Shown: positions 16,757 through 24,399 of the stretch, in pieces | Layout of the letters: each line of letters starts with the position of its first letter | Position numbering within the stretch: position 1 is the first letter of the stretch | Assembly (NCBI RefSeq): GCF_039545135.1 | Contig: NZ_BAABRU010000021.1 | Span: forward strand, 27,622-91,621 | From: Herpetosiphon gulosus | GTDB taxonomy: Bacteria > Chloroflexota > Chloroflexia > Chloroflexales > Herpetosiphonaceae | Length of the DNA: 64,000 bases | Reading direction: 5' to 3' | Position numbers and translations under genes: made by a program | Notes under the pieces: generated by a model | Told to the model about the DNA's origin: nothing | Databases searched by the model: none | The model's input: only the letters and a program-made list of their open reading frames with translations

Positions 16757-17230
16757 TTATAACGTTTGACTTTTATCGAGGATGATGGGGATACCGATCA
16801 CCATCGTGACGGTAATGATCAAACTTGGCCATGTCACAAACCTACTCAATTGATTAGAGACCGTAATATTTCTCAAAAGTTCATAGAAATATTCACCCAA
16901 GTTGGCTTGCTGTGCAAGGAGAGCATAGCCAACCAAGCTATACCCTGAAACAATAATCGATGGGGCAAACCAATACAGATGGTATAAGTTTAGATTACGT
17001 GGCTGAAACAATTGCTGCCAACAATAAATCACGATTGCTAAGATCACGCTCCCAACAACTCCAACGATGCCACCAACAATACCAGCCACAAGCAGACCAT
17101 AGACTGCGGTGAAATAATAGCCATAGATTGCGCCAATCGAAACACCAAGCCCAGGCCCACGTTGAATACATGCATCAAAAATGCTTTCGAATGATGATTG
17201 AATGTTGGGGTTGTTAGGAACATGATACAT
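16757..17230 (-). CDS. Glycine-zipper-like membrane protein, paralogue 4 of 4
   Basis: The 157-residue protein has the shared architecture: polar N-terminal 30 residues with IFDACIQRGPGLG, Gly-rich helix pair (VSIGAIYGYYFTAV, VAGIVGGIVGVVG), the IVIYCWQQLFQPRNL motif in place of WRRWL, a YWFAPSIIVSGY segment and a last helix SLIITVTMVIGIPIIL. It is first in the tandem on the minus strand and has its own GTTACA box. Two ATG codons (17230 and 17223) are possible; the former is preceded by GGAGT. Function unknown. Confidence 0.68.
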   Translation of the reverse strand: MYHVPNNPNIQSSFESIFDACIQRGPGLGVSIGAIYGYYFTAVYGLLVAGIVGGIVGVVGSVILAIVIYCWQQLFQPRNLNLYHLYWFAPSIIVSGYSLVGYALLAQQANLGEYFYELLRNITVSNQLSRFVTWPSLIITVTMVIGIPIILDKSQTL

Positions 17231-17287
17231 AGCTCAGACTCCTTGATAACCTGAAAATCTTCGCTCGCAAGGAGTATTGCAAAGCCC

Positions 17288-17305
17288 TGTTACACCAGCG
17301 TTACA
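17288..17305 (-). promoter_or_regulatory. GTTACA direct-repeat box upstream of paralogue 4
   Basis: TGTTACA at 17288 and CGTTACA at 17299 (plus-strand reading) have an 11-base period. On the coding strand AATACT follows about nine bases later. The surrounding 45 bases are nearly identical to the box before paralogue 3. Confidence 0.55.
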
Positions 17306-17414
17306 AGCCCAAGGTGCATGAAAAACTTTTCTGATCCATCAACGTATTGGGTTATAGTAGAACTGATCCAAGCATATATTCAATGAGAGACCGATTTCAG
17401 CATGGGAGAGATCT

Positions 17415-19424
17415 ATGGTTAAGTACGTTCGTTCGATAATCATCATTGGATTAGGTTTAGTGGCAATTGCTAGTTTTTTATATCTTGGGCGCAGAAATCA
17501 ATTAGGTCCAAGTGATCAAGCGAATAATGCTGTTCCTAGCGGATCGCCACTCGATTTTAGCCAACAGCGTTGTGAGGATATCCTCTATGGTGCTAGCTAT
17601 AGCAACCAAAGAATTATCCATCCAGATGTGGAAATTGAACCCAAACCAAAAGATCAGATTAGCTTCCCAATCTCGGAAACAGTTGTCTACAGGCTCTGGT
17701 TTAGCTATCAAGGCTATCACTATCAAAAAGAATGTGCTGAGCCGCTAAATATGCTCCATACAAATGTTGATCAATGGCACTTGGTTAAAGGTCAGTGGTT
17801 TAATGGTTTTAGTGCAATGGGCTATAAGCTCTTTTCTGATGCGTTTACCCATCCATATACTGGTTTTGCTCTGGCTGAGAACCCGCATGAGCATCTGTTT
17901 ACGCTCGAAACCGAACTCGCTATGATCGATGCACTTGAACCTGATAGAAATGAACATGCTGCTGGTTTGGTATTTCGCGTCCCTGCTTTGGCTAATCCTG
18001 AACAGGCAACTGGCTATGGCGTAGTATTGACTACCAAAGGCCCAACTGACCAGCCAGCAGTCAAGCTATTCACATTTGACTCGGCTGCCACAATCATCAA
18101 GCTTGTGCCATTGGAGGTGCAAACAGGCCAACTGTATCAACTCAAAGTTGCCGTATCGCCAGCCCCCGACCCACGGATCAAGGTTTGGGTTGACGGTAAT
18201 TTGATGATCGACGTAGCTGATCCTGATCCCAATACCATTGGCTATGCTGGCTTCATGGTCAATAACGAAGTCGCCGACTTTGATCATATCTATTTGTATA
18301 ATCAAGGTTCTCCGCTAGCGGCTAGCGCGGTGCAAACCAACCTCACAGCACCTTGGGTCAAATTGCCTTTGACTGACCCATGGCTTGAAATTGCTGATAC
18401 TGTGCGGGGCACTGGGGCTGGCGATAGTTTTTATATTGCTGATAGCAACACCGCCAATGGTCAATTGAGTGCTGATATTCAGTTTGATCCAGAGCAGCAG
18501 CCTGCAACCGCTGCCTTGCTGTTTCGCATACAAGATAAACTTGCACCAACCAATGGTAGTTATGGGGTTGGCATTTCGACGATTGATGGCGGCGAACTTA
18601 AATTATTCAAATTCCCCTATCAGCCGATCCAAATCGTCAAAACCCTCATTGTGCCTAATCAATCCTATAAGCTACAGGTAGAATTTATTGGCCCATACCT
18701 CAAAGTGCTGCTGAATGGGCAGACCGTGATTGACTATACGATGGATAGCAGTTATATCGAAGGTTTTGTTGGATTGAGTGTTTATAATTCGACGGCAAGC
18801 TTTAAAAATATCCAACTCACCCAGCCCCCATTGATTGAAAACTTCGCCACCAATTTGGCTGAACCGTGGCAGGTTAGCGATCTTGTGTGGCCAGTGAATG
18901 CCCTAGCCGCTCAGAAAATCAAGCGTGGTTTGTTGGTCTCAGCCATTGATAATGGGTTTTATCTATCCAATACTCCAACACCCGATCAGTTTATGTTTGA
19001 AAGTGAGATCCTATTAGTTGCCGACCCAGCCCAGGAACAAGCGACAGCTGGTTTGGTCATGTTTAGCGAATCTCGTGATACTAGCGAATCTACTGATACT
19101 GCGACTAAGGAAGCGCTGATTGTCTATATGAGTAGCAACAATGGTGGCGAGCTAGGCTTATTTGAGTACCCTGATCCAAAGGGAGGCTTAGTGCGCTATG
19201 CTGATGTCCCCTTGGCGCGTTGTCAGCTCCCAATTCACAAAGATGTCGTGTACAAGCTTAAAGTCATTTATGATGAATATGATCGAATTACGATTTCGCT
19301 GGATGGCCAAGCTTGTTTAAGCCATCCGCTAGCAAAACAGTATCATGGTGGTTATTTTGGGTTGGCTATGCGCGAAGGCAATGCCCTGTTTAATAATACG
19401 TTTGTGCTCACACCTTTAAACTAG
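17415..19424 (+). CDS. Membrane-anchored protein with three concanavalin-like repeats
   Basis: The 669-residue protein has an uncleaved N-terminal membrane segment (IIIIGLGLVAIASFLYLG, about 8-25), a unique 110-residue region with Cys pairs, then three related blocks of about 180 residues (roughly 125-300, 315-475, 485-669). Each block has the pattern F-x-E/D-x-E/I-x-F ... ATAALLFR ... GELKLFKFPY ... YKLQV...G..LKVLLNGQTVIDY ... GFVGLSVYN..ASFKNI, typical of jelly-roll concanavalin-like (LamG/DUF1080-like) sugar- or ligand-binding domains. No catalytic residues can be assigned. GGGAGAG precedes the ATG. It is probably an exported binding protein. Confidence 0.7.
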   Translation: MVKYVRSIIIIGLGLVAIASFLYLGRRNQLGPSDQANNAVPSGSPLDFSQQRCEDILYGASYSNQRIIHPDVEIEPKPKDQISFPISETVVYRLWFSYQGYHYQKECAEPLNMLHTNVDQWHLVKGQWFNGFSAMGYKLFSDAFTHPYTGFALAENPHEHLFTLETELAMIDALEPDRNEHAAGLVFRVPALANPEQATGYGVVLTTKGPTDQPAVKLFTFDSAATIIKLVPLEVQTGQLYQLKVAVSPAPDPRIKVWVDGNLMIDVADPDPNTIGYAGFMVNNEVADFDHIYLYNQGSPLAASAVQTNLTAPWVKLPLTDPWLEIADTVRGTGAGDSFYIADSNTANGQLSADIQFDPEQQPATAALLFRIQDKLAPTNGSYGVGISTIDGGELKLFKFPYQPIQIVKTLIVPNQSYKLQVEFIGPYLKVLLNGQTVIDYTMDSSYIEGFVGLSVYNSTASFKNIQLTQPPLIENFATNLAEPWQVSDLVWPVNALAAQKIKRGLLVSAIDNGFYLSNTPTPDQFMFESEILLVADPAQEQATAGLVMFSESRDTSESTDTATKEALIVYMSSNNGGELGLFEYPDPKGGLVRYADVPLARCQLPIHKDVVYKLKVIYDEYDRITISLDGQACLSHPLAKQYHGGYFGLAMREGNALFNNTFVLTPLN

Positions 19425-19502
19425 AACCGGATTGATCAAGCATCTGCAAGCAAACCCTGAAAGCTAGGCAATCTAGGGTTTGCTTGCAGGCAAGCGCTAA
19501 AT

Positions 19503-19531
19503 TTGCAAAATTAAAAGAGCTGTGCTATACT
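19503..19531 (+). promoter_or_regulatory. Promoter of the tRNA cluster
   Basis: TTGCAA (19503-19508) and TATACT (19526-19531) are separated by 17 bases; the first tRNA starts 37 bases later. Confidence 0.7.
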
Positions 19532-19567
19532 TTCAAACGTTGCTGAAACGCAACGCAAACTCAACGC

Positions 19568-19643
19568 GACTCCGTAGCTCAGTGGATAGAGCGTTTCCCT
19601 GCGGAGGAAAAGGTCGGGCGTTCGACTCGCCCCGGAGTCGCCA
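19568..19643 (+). tRNA. tRNA-Arg (anticodon GCG), copy 1
   Basis: A full cloverleaf is visible: acceptor GACTCCG/CGGAGTC, D arm GCTC...GAGC, anticodon arm TTTCC-CTGCGGA-GGAAA (anticodon GCG, G37), T arm GGGCG-TTCGACT-CGCCC, and an encoded CCA. GCG reads CGC/CGU; most bacteria use an A34 (inosine) tRNA for these codons. Confidence 0.9.
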
Positions 19644-19668
19644 CTTCTTTACAATCAAAACCCCACTA

Positions 19669-19760
19669 GGGAAGGTGGCAGAGTCCGGTTGAATGTACCG
19701 CCCTCGAAATGCGGCAAGGTGTAAAAACCTTCGTGGGTTCGAATCCCACCCTTCCCGCCA
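19669..19760 (+). tRNA. tRNA-Ser (anticodon CGA)
   Basis: The acceptor GGGAAGG/CCTTCCC, the long variable arm typical of serine (CAAGGTG...ACCTTC), the T arm GTGGG-TTCGAAT-CCCAC and an encoded CCA are present. The anticodon CGA is at 19705-19707. The last anticodon-stem pair is a C-T mismatch. Confidence 0.9.
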
Positions 19761-19770
19761 CCAACATGGT

Positions 19771-19792
19771 AGCACTCCAACGTGCTTTTTTT
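19771..19792 (+). terminator. Terminator after tRNA-Ser
   Basis: AGCAC, a six-base loop and GTGCT followed by seven T. The stem is short but the T run is good. Confidence 0.55.
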
Positions 19793-19820
19793 ATTTAATG
19801 CAGGCTATATTGCAAAATGC

Positions 19821-19896
19821 GACTCCGTAGCTCAGTGGATAGAGCGTTTCCCTGCGGAGGAAAAGGTCGGGCGTTCGACTCGCCCCGGAGTCGCCA
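19821..19896 (+). tRNA. tRNA-Arg (anticodon GCG), copy 2
   Basis: This is identical in all 76 bases to the copy at 19568-19643. The flanks are also shared (a GC pair before and CACTTCTTTA-AATCAAA after), so it arose by a recent local duplication of about 90 bases around the serine tRNA. Confidence 0.9.
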
Positions 19897-19910
19897 CTTC
19901 TTTATAATCA

Positions 19911-19933
19911 AAGCACCTTCGGGTGTTTTTTTG
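19911..19933 (+). terminator. Terminator after the tRNA cluster
   Basis: AAGCACC TTCG GGTGTTTTTTTG: a UUCG tetraloop on a short stem followed by a T run. Confidence 0.75.
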
Positions 19934-19934
19934 T

Positions 19935-20567
19935 TTAACTGGCTTTGCGCCATAAACGCCAACCATTGCTGGCCAACACAAAAAAGATTGCATATAGCAG
20001 CGCAACCAACAACGTGCCCTTAACGCTATACAGCCAAATTGCAATCACATCGACCGTAATCCAATAATACCAACATTCGATCCGCCGTTGAGCCATCAAA
20101 ATCGTCGCCGTAAAGCTCATCACGGTAGTTAGCGAATCAACTAAAACATAGGTCGCGGGTTCAGGAAAATAGGCAGGCAGCCATTGATCAAGATTGCCAA
20201 TAATCAACGCTAAAATCAGCGTGCCAACCACGGTAATGCCGAGCGCTAGTAGATTGTAGTTGCGTGAGCTGTAACGCGGTTTGGCGGCTTGCTCTTTGGG
20301 CTTCGACCAATGCCACCAGCCGTAAATACCAGTGAAAAAGTAATAAACTTGCTCAAAAGTATCGGCATACAGTTGAATTTGGTAAAACAGCACGAAGAAG
20401 AGCACCACCCCAATTAAGCCAATTGGCCAGTTGCTGATGCGCCCTCTCCCAACCAACCAAACCGACCATAAATTGAAGATCGTGCCGACTAATTCGAGAT
20501 AGCTCATGGAGTAGCCAAAGAGCGTGAAGGCAATCGTATTAATATCGAAGAAACTGAATAAATCCAT
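19935..20567 (-). CDS. pnuC: PnuC-type nicotinamide riboside/vitamin transporter
   Basis: The 210-residue membrane protein has about seven helices. The PnuC signature is clear: ELVGTIFNLWSVWLVGRGRI, NWPIGLIGVVLFFVLFYQIQLYAD and FFTGIYGWWHW near residues 24-90. PnuC moves nicotinamide riboside across the membrane by facilitated diffusion, driven by intracellular phosphorylation. The gene ends an operon and lies eight bases after nadR, the kinase that would trap the imported riboside, which makes nicotinamide riboside the likely substrate. Confidence 0.88.
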   Translation of the reverse strand: MDLFSFFDINTIAFTLFGYSMSYLELVGTIFNLWSVWLVGRGRISNWPIGLIGVVLFFVLFYQIQLYADTFEQVYYFFTGIYGWWHWSKPKEQAAKPRYSSRNYNLLALGITVVGTLILALIIGNLDQWLPAYFPEPATYVLVDSLTTVMSFTATILMAQRRIECWYYWITVDVIAIWLYSVKGTLLVALLYAIFFVLASNGWRLWRKAS

Positions 20568-20575
20568 AAAACACC

Positions 20576-21580
20576 TCAGGCTGGGTTGGTAAGCAAATTG
20601 TGATAAAGCTGATGGCGTTGTAATATCCTTTGCACTTGGGCGATGCGCTGCTCAAGCGGGCCGCTAATTAAATAATAGGGTTGGCGACGTAGCTGTAATT
20701 GGGCTAATAGTTGTTTTTGGAAGATGATGCGTTGAACTTCGCCCGAGCGATCCCAAGTATCATCATAGGGAATATCGCTATCGCAAACCAACACCAAATC
20801 GTAGCGCTGTTGGGCTTGGTCGGCCAGTTGGGCCAAACGTGGCTCGGCCATGCCATGGTAGCTTAGCGCAAAGTGGTAGGTGGTTAAGGCATTGGTATCA
20901 ACAAAGAGATAACGGTTGCTTTCCAGCAAGCGCTGTTCTTCGCGCTCAAGATGGCCCTCGGCAATTTCGACCAATTGCGGGGGTGTGAGCCGCCGATTAT
21001 GCTGATGTTGCTCCCAATATTCGCGGCCATATTCGGGCATCCACTGGGTGTTAAATGCTTCGGCCAGTGCGGCGGTGAGCGTCGTTTTGCCAGTTGAGGG
21101 CGCACCAAGCAGCACGATTTTCATAATCAAATCGCGGTAAACACGGGGATGCAAAAACTCACGATAGCGATAGGGATCGCTGCGAATTTGGGTGGCTGAG
21201 ATCGGCACTTGGTTGCGCGGCGGGTCAACTTGGCGATTGATTGCGTCCAGGGCTTGGCTCATATGTTCGCCATAAAATTCGCTCGAATAAAAATGGCTGA
21301 TATTGCTAATGCCAAGTTGCTGAATCACATAATCTTCGTGGAGTTGCTGAATCTCGCGGGTATTGCCGATCACGCTTGGCCCATCCCACGCCTCAATCAC
21401 TTGGGCTTGGGGGTAAAGCTCACGCAGCCAAGCGCTACGAACTGGCAATGGCACGCTGGTTTGTTCGGGGCTATCGTAAATGATAATTTGCAGCTCAGCC
21501 ACTTCGCTGAGCGCCGTTTCAATCATCAGTTGATGGCCTTTGTGCAAGGGGGCAAATTTGCCGAGGGTCAAACCACGCAT
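20576..21580 (-). CDS. nadR: NadR-type bifunctional NMN adenylyltransferase / ribosylnicotinamide kinase
   Basis: The 334-residue protein has two catalytic domains. The N-terminal adenylyltransferase (residues 1-150) has GLTLGKFAPLHKGHQLM (HxGH) and a later ISATQIRSDP motif. The C-terminal kinase (about 152-330) has the P-loop LLGAPSTGKTTL and the NadR-typical EYGREYWEQH. Together they convert imported nicotinamide riboside to NMN and then NAD. Unlike the enterobacterial protein there is no N-terminal helix-turn-helix, so it should not act as a repressor. It lies between the SPFH gene and pnuC with eight-base gaps on both sides. Confidence 0.9.
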   Translation of the reverse strand: MRGLTLGKFAPLHKGHQLMIETALSEVAELQIIIYDSPEQTSVPLPVRSAWLRELYPQAQVIEAWDGPSVIGNTREIQQLHEDYVIQQLGISNISHFYSSEFYGEHMSQALDAINRQVDPPRNQVPISATQIRSDPYRYREFLHPRVYRDLIMKIVLLGAPSTGKTTLTAALAEAFNTQWMPEYGREYWEQHQHNRRLTPPQLVEIAEGHLEREEQRLLESNRYLFVDTNALTTYHFALSYHGMAEPRLAQLADQAQQRYDLVLVCDSDIPYDDTWDRSGEVQRIIFQKQLLAQLQLRRQPYYLISGPLEQRIAQVQRILQRHQLYHNLLTNPA

Positions 21581-21588
21581 AGATTTTC

Positions 21589-22359
21589 CTAAACTTCAGG
21601 CTGGGTAAATTCACTATCAATTGTTTGATCATTGTTTGATTGATGCACATGCAGCACAATCGTATTGCTCTTGTTGCTATCGAGCGCTTGCAATACCCGC
21701 AAATTCATCAAGGCTGGATTGCGCTCAAGCATGCGGGCAGCGTTGGCTAAACTACGTAGCACAGCTTGCTCGCCACGAGCTTGCTCAAGTGCGGCGGCGG
21801 TTTCACGTTGGACTTTAGCTTGTTGTAATGCCGCCCGTTTCAACTCGGCTGGCAAACTAAAATCTTTGATTTGAATCGTTTGAATGCTTGCACCAAGCGC
21901 GTTGGCCTTGGGTTGCACCAGTGCTAAAATTTGGGGTGCGATCATGCTGCGATCAGCCAAGAGTTGATCGAGAGTATAGCCAGCGATCACCCCGCGCAAG
22001 GCCACCTGCAACTCATTATAGACAACCGTTTGAGCACTGGCATGGCTATGCGTCCAACGATCAGGCTGCTCGATTTGGAGATTAGCCACTAAATTGAGCT
22101 TAACACTGATCAAATCGGCGCTAAACATTTCTTGGCCACTCAAACTGAGCGAACTTGGGCGCACATCGAGCTGTGAGATCTCATAAGCATTACGCATAAA
22201 GCGGTATTTGCCAGGCTCAAGCACCCGTTGAAACTTACCATGTTTATAGAGCAAGCCACGTTCATGCTCATAAATTGTGCTAGCTGGAAAGAAACGGATT
22301 GCAGTGATCGTGATAAGAATCAACAACAGAACAATTAAACCCAAAACATCATCACCCAT
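21589..22359 (-). CDS. SPFH/band 7 (slipin-type) membrane protein
   Basis: The 256-residue protein has an N-terminal membrane segment (residues 4-24) and an SPFH domain: FFPASTIYEHERGLLYKHGK, LDVRPSSLSLSGQEMFSADL, then VQRETAAALEQARGEQAVL, the helical end typical of stomatin/slipin. It has no NfeD partner next to it. It heads the operon with nadR and pnuC, so it may scaffold or stabilise the transporter, but that is inference from position only. Function in microdomains is known for the family, not for this member. Confidence 0.82.
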   Translation of the reverse strand: MGDDVLGLIVLLLILITITAIRFFPASTIYEHERGLLYKHGKFQRVLEPGKYRFMRNAYEISQLDVRPSSLSLSGQEMFSADLISVKLNLVANLQIEQPDRWTHSHASAQTVVYNELQVALRGVIAGYTLDQLLADRSMIAPQILALVQPKANALGASIQTIQIKDFSLPAELKRAALQQAKVQRETAAALEQARGEQAVLRSLANAARMLERNPALMNLRVLQALDSNKSNTIVLHVHQSNNDQTIDSEFTQPEV

Positions 22360-22439
22360 ACGATCTACCTCTCAAAAATGATGTTACACGCCGCCCCACA
22401 TGCCGCAATTGGCGGAAAGCCCGTAGCTTTGCAGAGCCT

Positions 22440-22580
22440 TTTGCAGGTACAATAGTGGATAAGCGTGTAACGGGTCAGGAATCGAACCTGATGTTCCAAA
22501 GTGATAAGCCTGAGTGGCAATTGCTTGGCTGCTACGCGACCAACAAGCCTAAGCTCATCAGCTTAAGCATAGCAAACAGT
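22440..22580 (-). other. tRNA-like fragment with a canonical T arm
   Basis: On the minus strand TCAGG-TTCGATT-CCTGA (22491-22475) is a perfect T arm, and TTGG...CCAA upstream could be a D-like arm. I find no matching acceptor stem, no CCA and no good anticodon arm, so it is at best a decayed tRNA gene. A TACAAT element lies at 22448-22453 on the plus strand. Nothing else is evident between 22360 and 22590. Confidence 0.3.
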
Positions 22581-22589
22581 TGGCCATAA

Positions 22590-22624
22590 AAAAAGCCCCA
22601 ATCTACCGAGGTAGACTAGGGCTT
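22590..22624 (-). terminator. Terminator of the protease gene
   Basis: AAAGCCCCAATCTACC and GGTAGACTAGGGCTT pair around a short loop; on the minus strand a run of seven T follows. Confidence 0.85.
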
Positions 22625-22651
22625 GCGATGGATTCTTGATCAAGCGTTGGC

Positions 22652-24085
22652 CTATTGCAGGGTCACATCGTCCACAAAGAACGAGGTGGTCAAGCTGCTG
22701 TCGGTGGTGCCAACGAATTGGACGCGCACGGTTTGGCCAGCGTAGGCCGACAAGCTAATCGTGTCCAGTGTCCAAGTGTTCTTGGTGCTAGCATTGCTCC
22801 ACGTGCGCAACGTGGTGATCAACGAGCCGCTGCTGTTGTAGAGGCGAACATACAAGCGGTCGTAGACGGTGCTGCCACTTTCTTGGGTGCTCATGTACCA
22901 GTAGTAGCGCAATACACCATTTGATGGAACCGTCACGCTTTGATAGATGTTATCGGTGCCGCTGTTGTAGCCACCTAAGAAGGCGCTGTATGAGCCGCTG
23001 CGTGGGCGGGTGGTTGAGATAACTGCATAACCACCAGTTGAGCTTTGAACCCAGTTAGCGCTGCTCTCGAAGCCACCATTTTGCAAGCTGCCACCTGGTA
23101 CTGGGGTGCTGGTTGGCACTGGAGTTCCTGGCACTGGCGTGCTGGTTGGTACTGGAGTTCCTGGCACTGGCGTGCTGGTTGGGCTTACCGTACCGACATA
23201 GCTGTTGATCCAGCTGGTGTAGTTGGAAACTTTGGTGTACACGCCATATTTGTTGGCGCGGGCACAACCGTCGCCCCAGCTGACAACACCACTGAGTTTC
23301 CATGAGCCGCTGCTTTGAGCGACGAATGGACCACCGCTATCGCCTTGGCAGGAGTCTTTGCCACCAGCAGCATAGCCAGCACACACCATGTTACCAGTGA
23401 TTTGGCCGTTGTAGGCGTTTGAGGCATTACAGGTAGCGGTTGAAACTACAGGCACTTGCACTTTGTACAAGACGCTTGGTGATGAGCCACCTTCGGTCAA
23501 TGCACCCCAACCAGTGACGGTTGACATCACCCCTGCGTTATACAAAGCGCTATCAGCGCTAGTAGCGAAGGGAATCACGGCAACACGGCTGTTGAGGGTA
23601 ACAGCGCTGCTCAGTTTCAACAACGCAATGTCGTTGTCGTAGGTTGATGAGCTATAGCTTGGGTGAACAACTGCTTGGGCAATTGTGCGGCTTTGTTCAG
23701 TGCCTTCGTTGCTCGTCCAGTTGTGGTCGCCCATCACCACGCTGAGTGATGATACCGAGAAGCCTTGAACACAGTGGGCAGCGGTCAAAACCCATTGGGG
23801 AGCAATCAGCGAGCCACCACAATGCAGGCTACCGTTACGAGCTATCCGAGCTTGCCAGGGGAATTCACCAGCAGTAGCCGCCGAGCCACCGACAATTTTA
23901 TCTGGTGGGGGCAATTGTTCGGAACCAGGTTGCTTTTCGTCAACAACAGGGAGCGGATAAACTTCGACTTTTTTGTTGTCTTTGGCTGAGGCAGCGTAGC
24001 CGCCCAACAATACTGATGTGCTCAACACCGTTGCAATGACCGCAGACCGTACCCGACGAATTGTCCAGCGTCCAGATCGTTCCAT
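22652..24085 (-). CDS. Secreted trypsin-like serine protease with C-terminal jelly-roll domain
   Basis: The 477-residue protein has a signal peptide (about 1-34), a propeptide ending PPPDK, and a chymotrypsin-fold domain starting IVGG at residue 64. The triad is His104 (LTAAHC), Asp152 (DIALLKL) and Ser250 (GDSGGP); Asp244 six residues before the serine gives trypsin specificity for Lys/Arg. Cleavage after Lys63 would therefore be possible by the enzyme itself. A PVPTSTPVPGTP linker (three repeats, about 303-333) leads to a jelly-roll module (about 335-477, NGGFESSANW... ending SFFVDDVTLQ) likely to bind sugar or protein. It is divergent from an XRE regulator. Confidence 0.9.
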   Translation of the reverse strand: MERSGRWTIRRVRSAVIATVLSTSVLLGGYAASAKDNKKVEVYPLPVVDEKQPGSEQLPPPDKIVGGSAATAGEFPWQARIARNGSLHCGGSLIAPQWVLTAAHCVQGFSVSSLSVVMGDHNWTSNEGTEQSRTIAQAVVHPSYSSSTYDNDIALLKLSSAVTLNSRVAVIPFATSADSALYNAGVMSTVTGWGALTEGGSSPSVLYKVQVPVVSTATCNASNAYNGQITGNMVCAGYAAGGKDSCQGDSGGPFVAQSSGSWKLSGVVSWGDGCARANKYGVYTKVSNYTSWINSYVGTVSPTSTPVPGTPVPTSTPVPGTPVPTSTPVPGGSLQNGGFESSANWVQSSTGGYAVISTTRPRSGSYSAFLGGYNSGTDNIYQSVTVPSNGVLRYYWYMSTQESGSTVYDRLYVRLYNSSGSLITTLRTWSNASTKNTWTLDTISLSAYAGQTVRVQFVGTTDSSLTTSFFVDDVTLQ

Positions 24086-24191
24086 GATAGCTCCTTATGC
24101 ACAGACCAAACGATGTTGTGTTATTGAGCCAAAGCCGTGTCCCAGCAAAGCATGCTTGCTCAACAAGTAAAAACTTTTTAACACACAACCT

Positions 24192-24220
24192 ACTATAATT
24201 GACGAAATTGTTTGAATCAA
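24192..24220 (-). promoter_or_regulatory. Protease promoter overlapping CAAACAAT repeats
   Basis: Read on the minus strand, TTGATT (24220-24215) and TATAGT (24197-24192) are 17 bases apart. One ATTGTTTG repeat lies in the spacer and two more just upstream, so a protein bound there would control RNA polymerase directly. Confidence 0.6.
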
Positions 24221-24244
24221 CTAGATTGTTTGTTAGATTGTTTG
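24205..24244 (+). repeat. Three copies of A(A/G)ATTGTTTG between protease and XRE regulator
   Basis: Copies start at 24205 (AAATTGTTTG), 24223 and 24235 (both AGATTGTTTG). They are direct repeats with spacings of 18 and 12 bases in the 314-base divergent region. They are candidate operator sites for the adjacent regulator. The rest of the region (24086-24399) holds leader sequences only. Confidence 0.5.
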
Positions 24245-24399
24245 ATGATTACGGCCTTTTCATGACGTGGCTCAAGCAATAACACTGCCGGAGAAGCGCG
24301 AAGGCGCACACCTCAACATCGTCGTTGCCAATCATCAACCTATCAATTGTTGAACCCTTGTGGCCGGCTCAGCCATCTGGGTTCACCGAGGTACTGCCT

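Noticed and set aside
24205..24244. CRISPR or integration site from the ATTGTTTG repeats
   Set aside because: Three 10-base direct repeats with 12-18 base spacing are too short; operator repeats explain them better.
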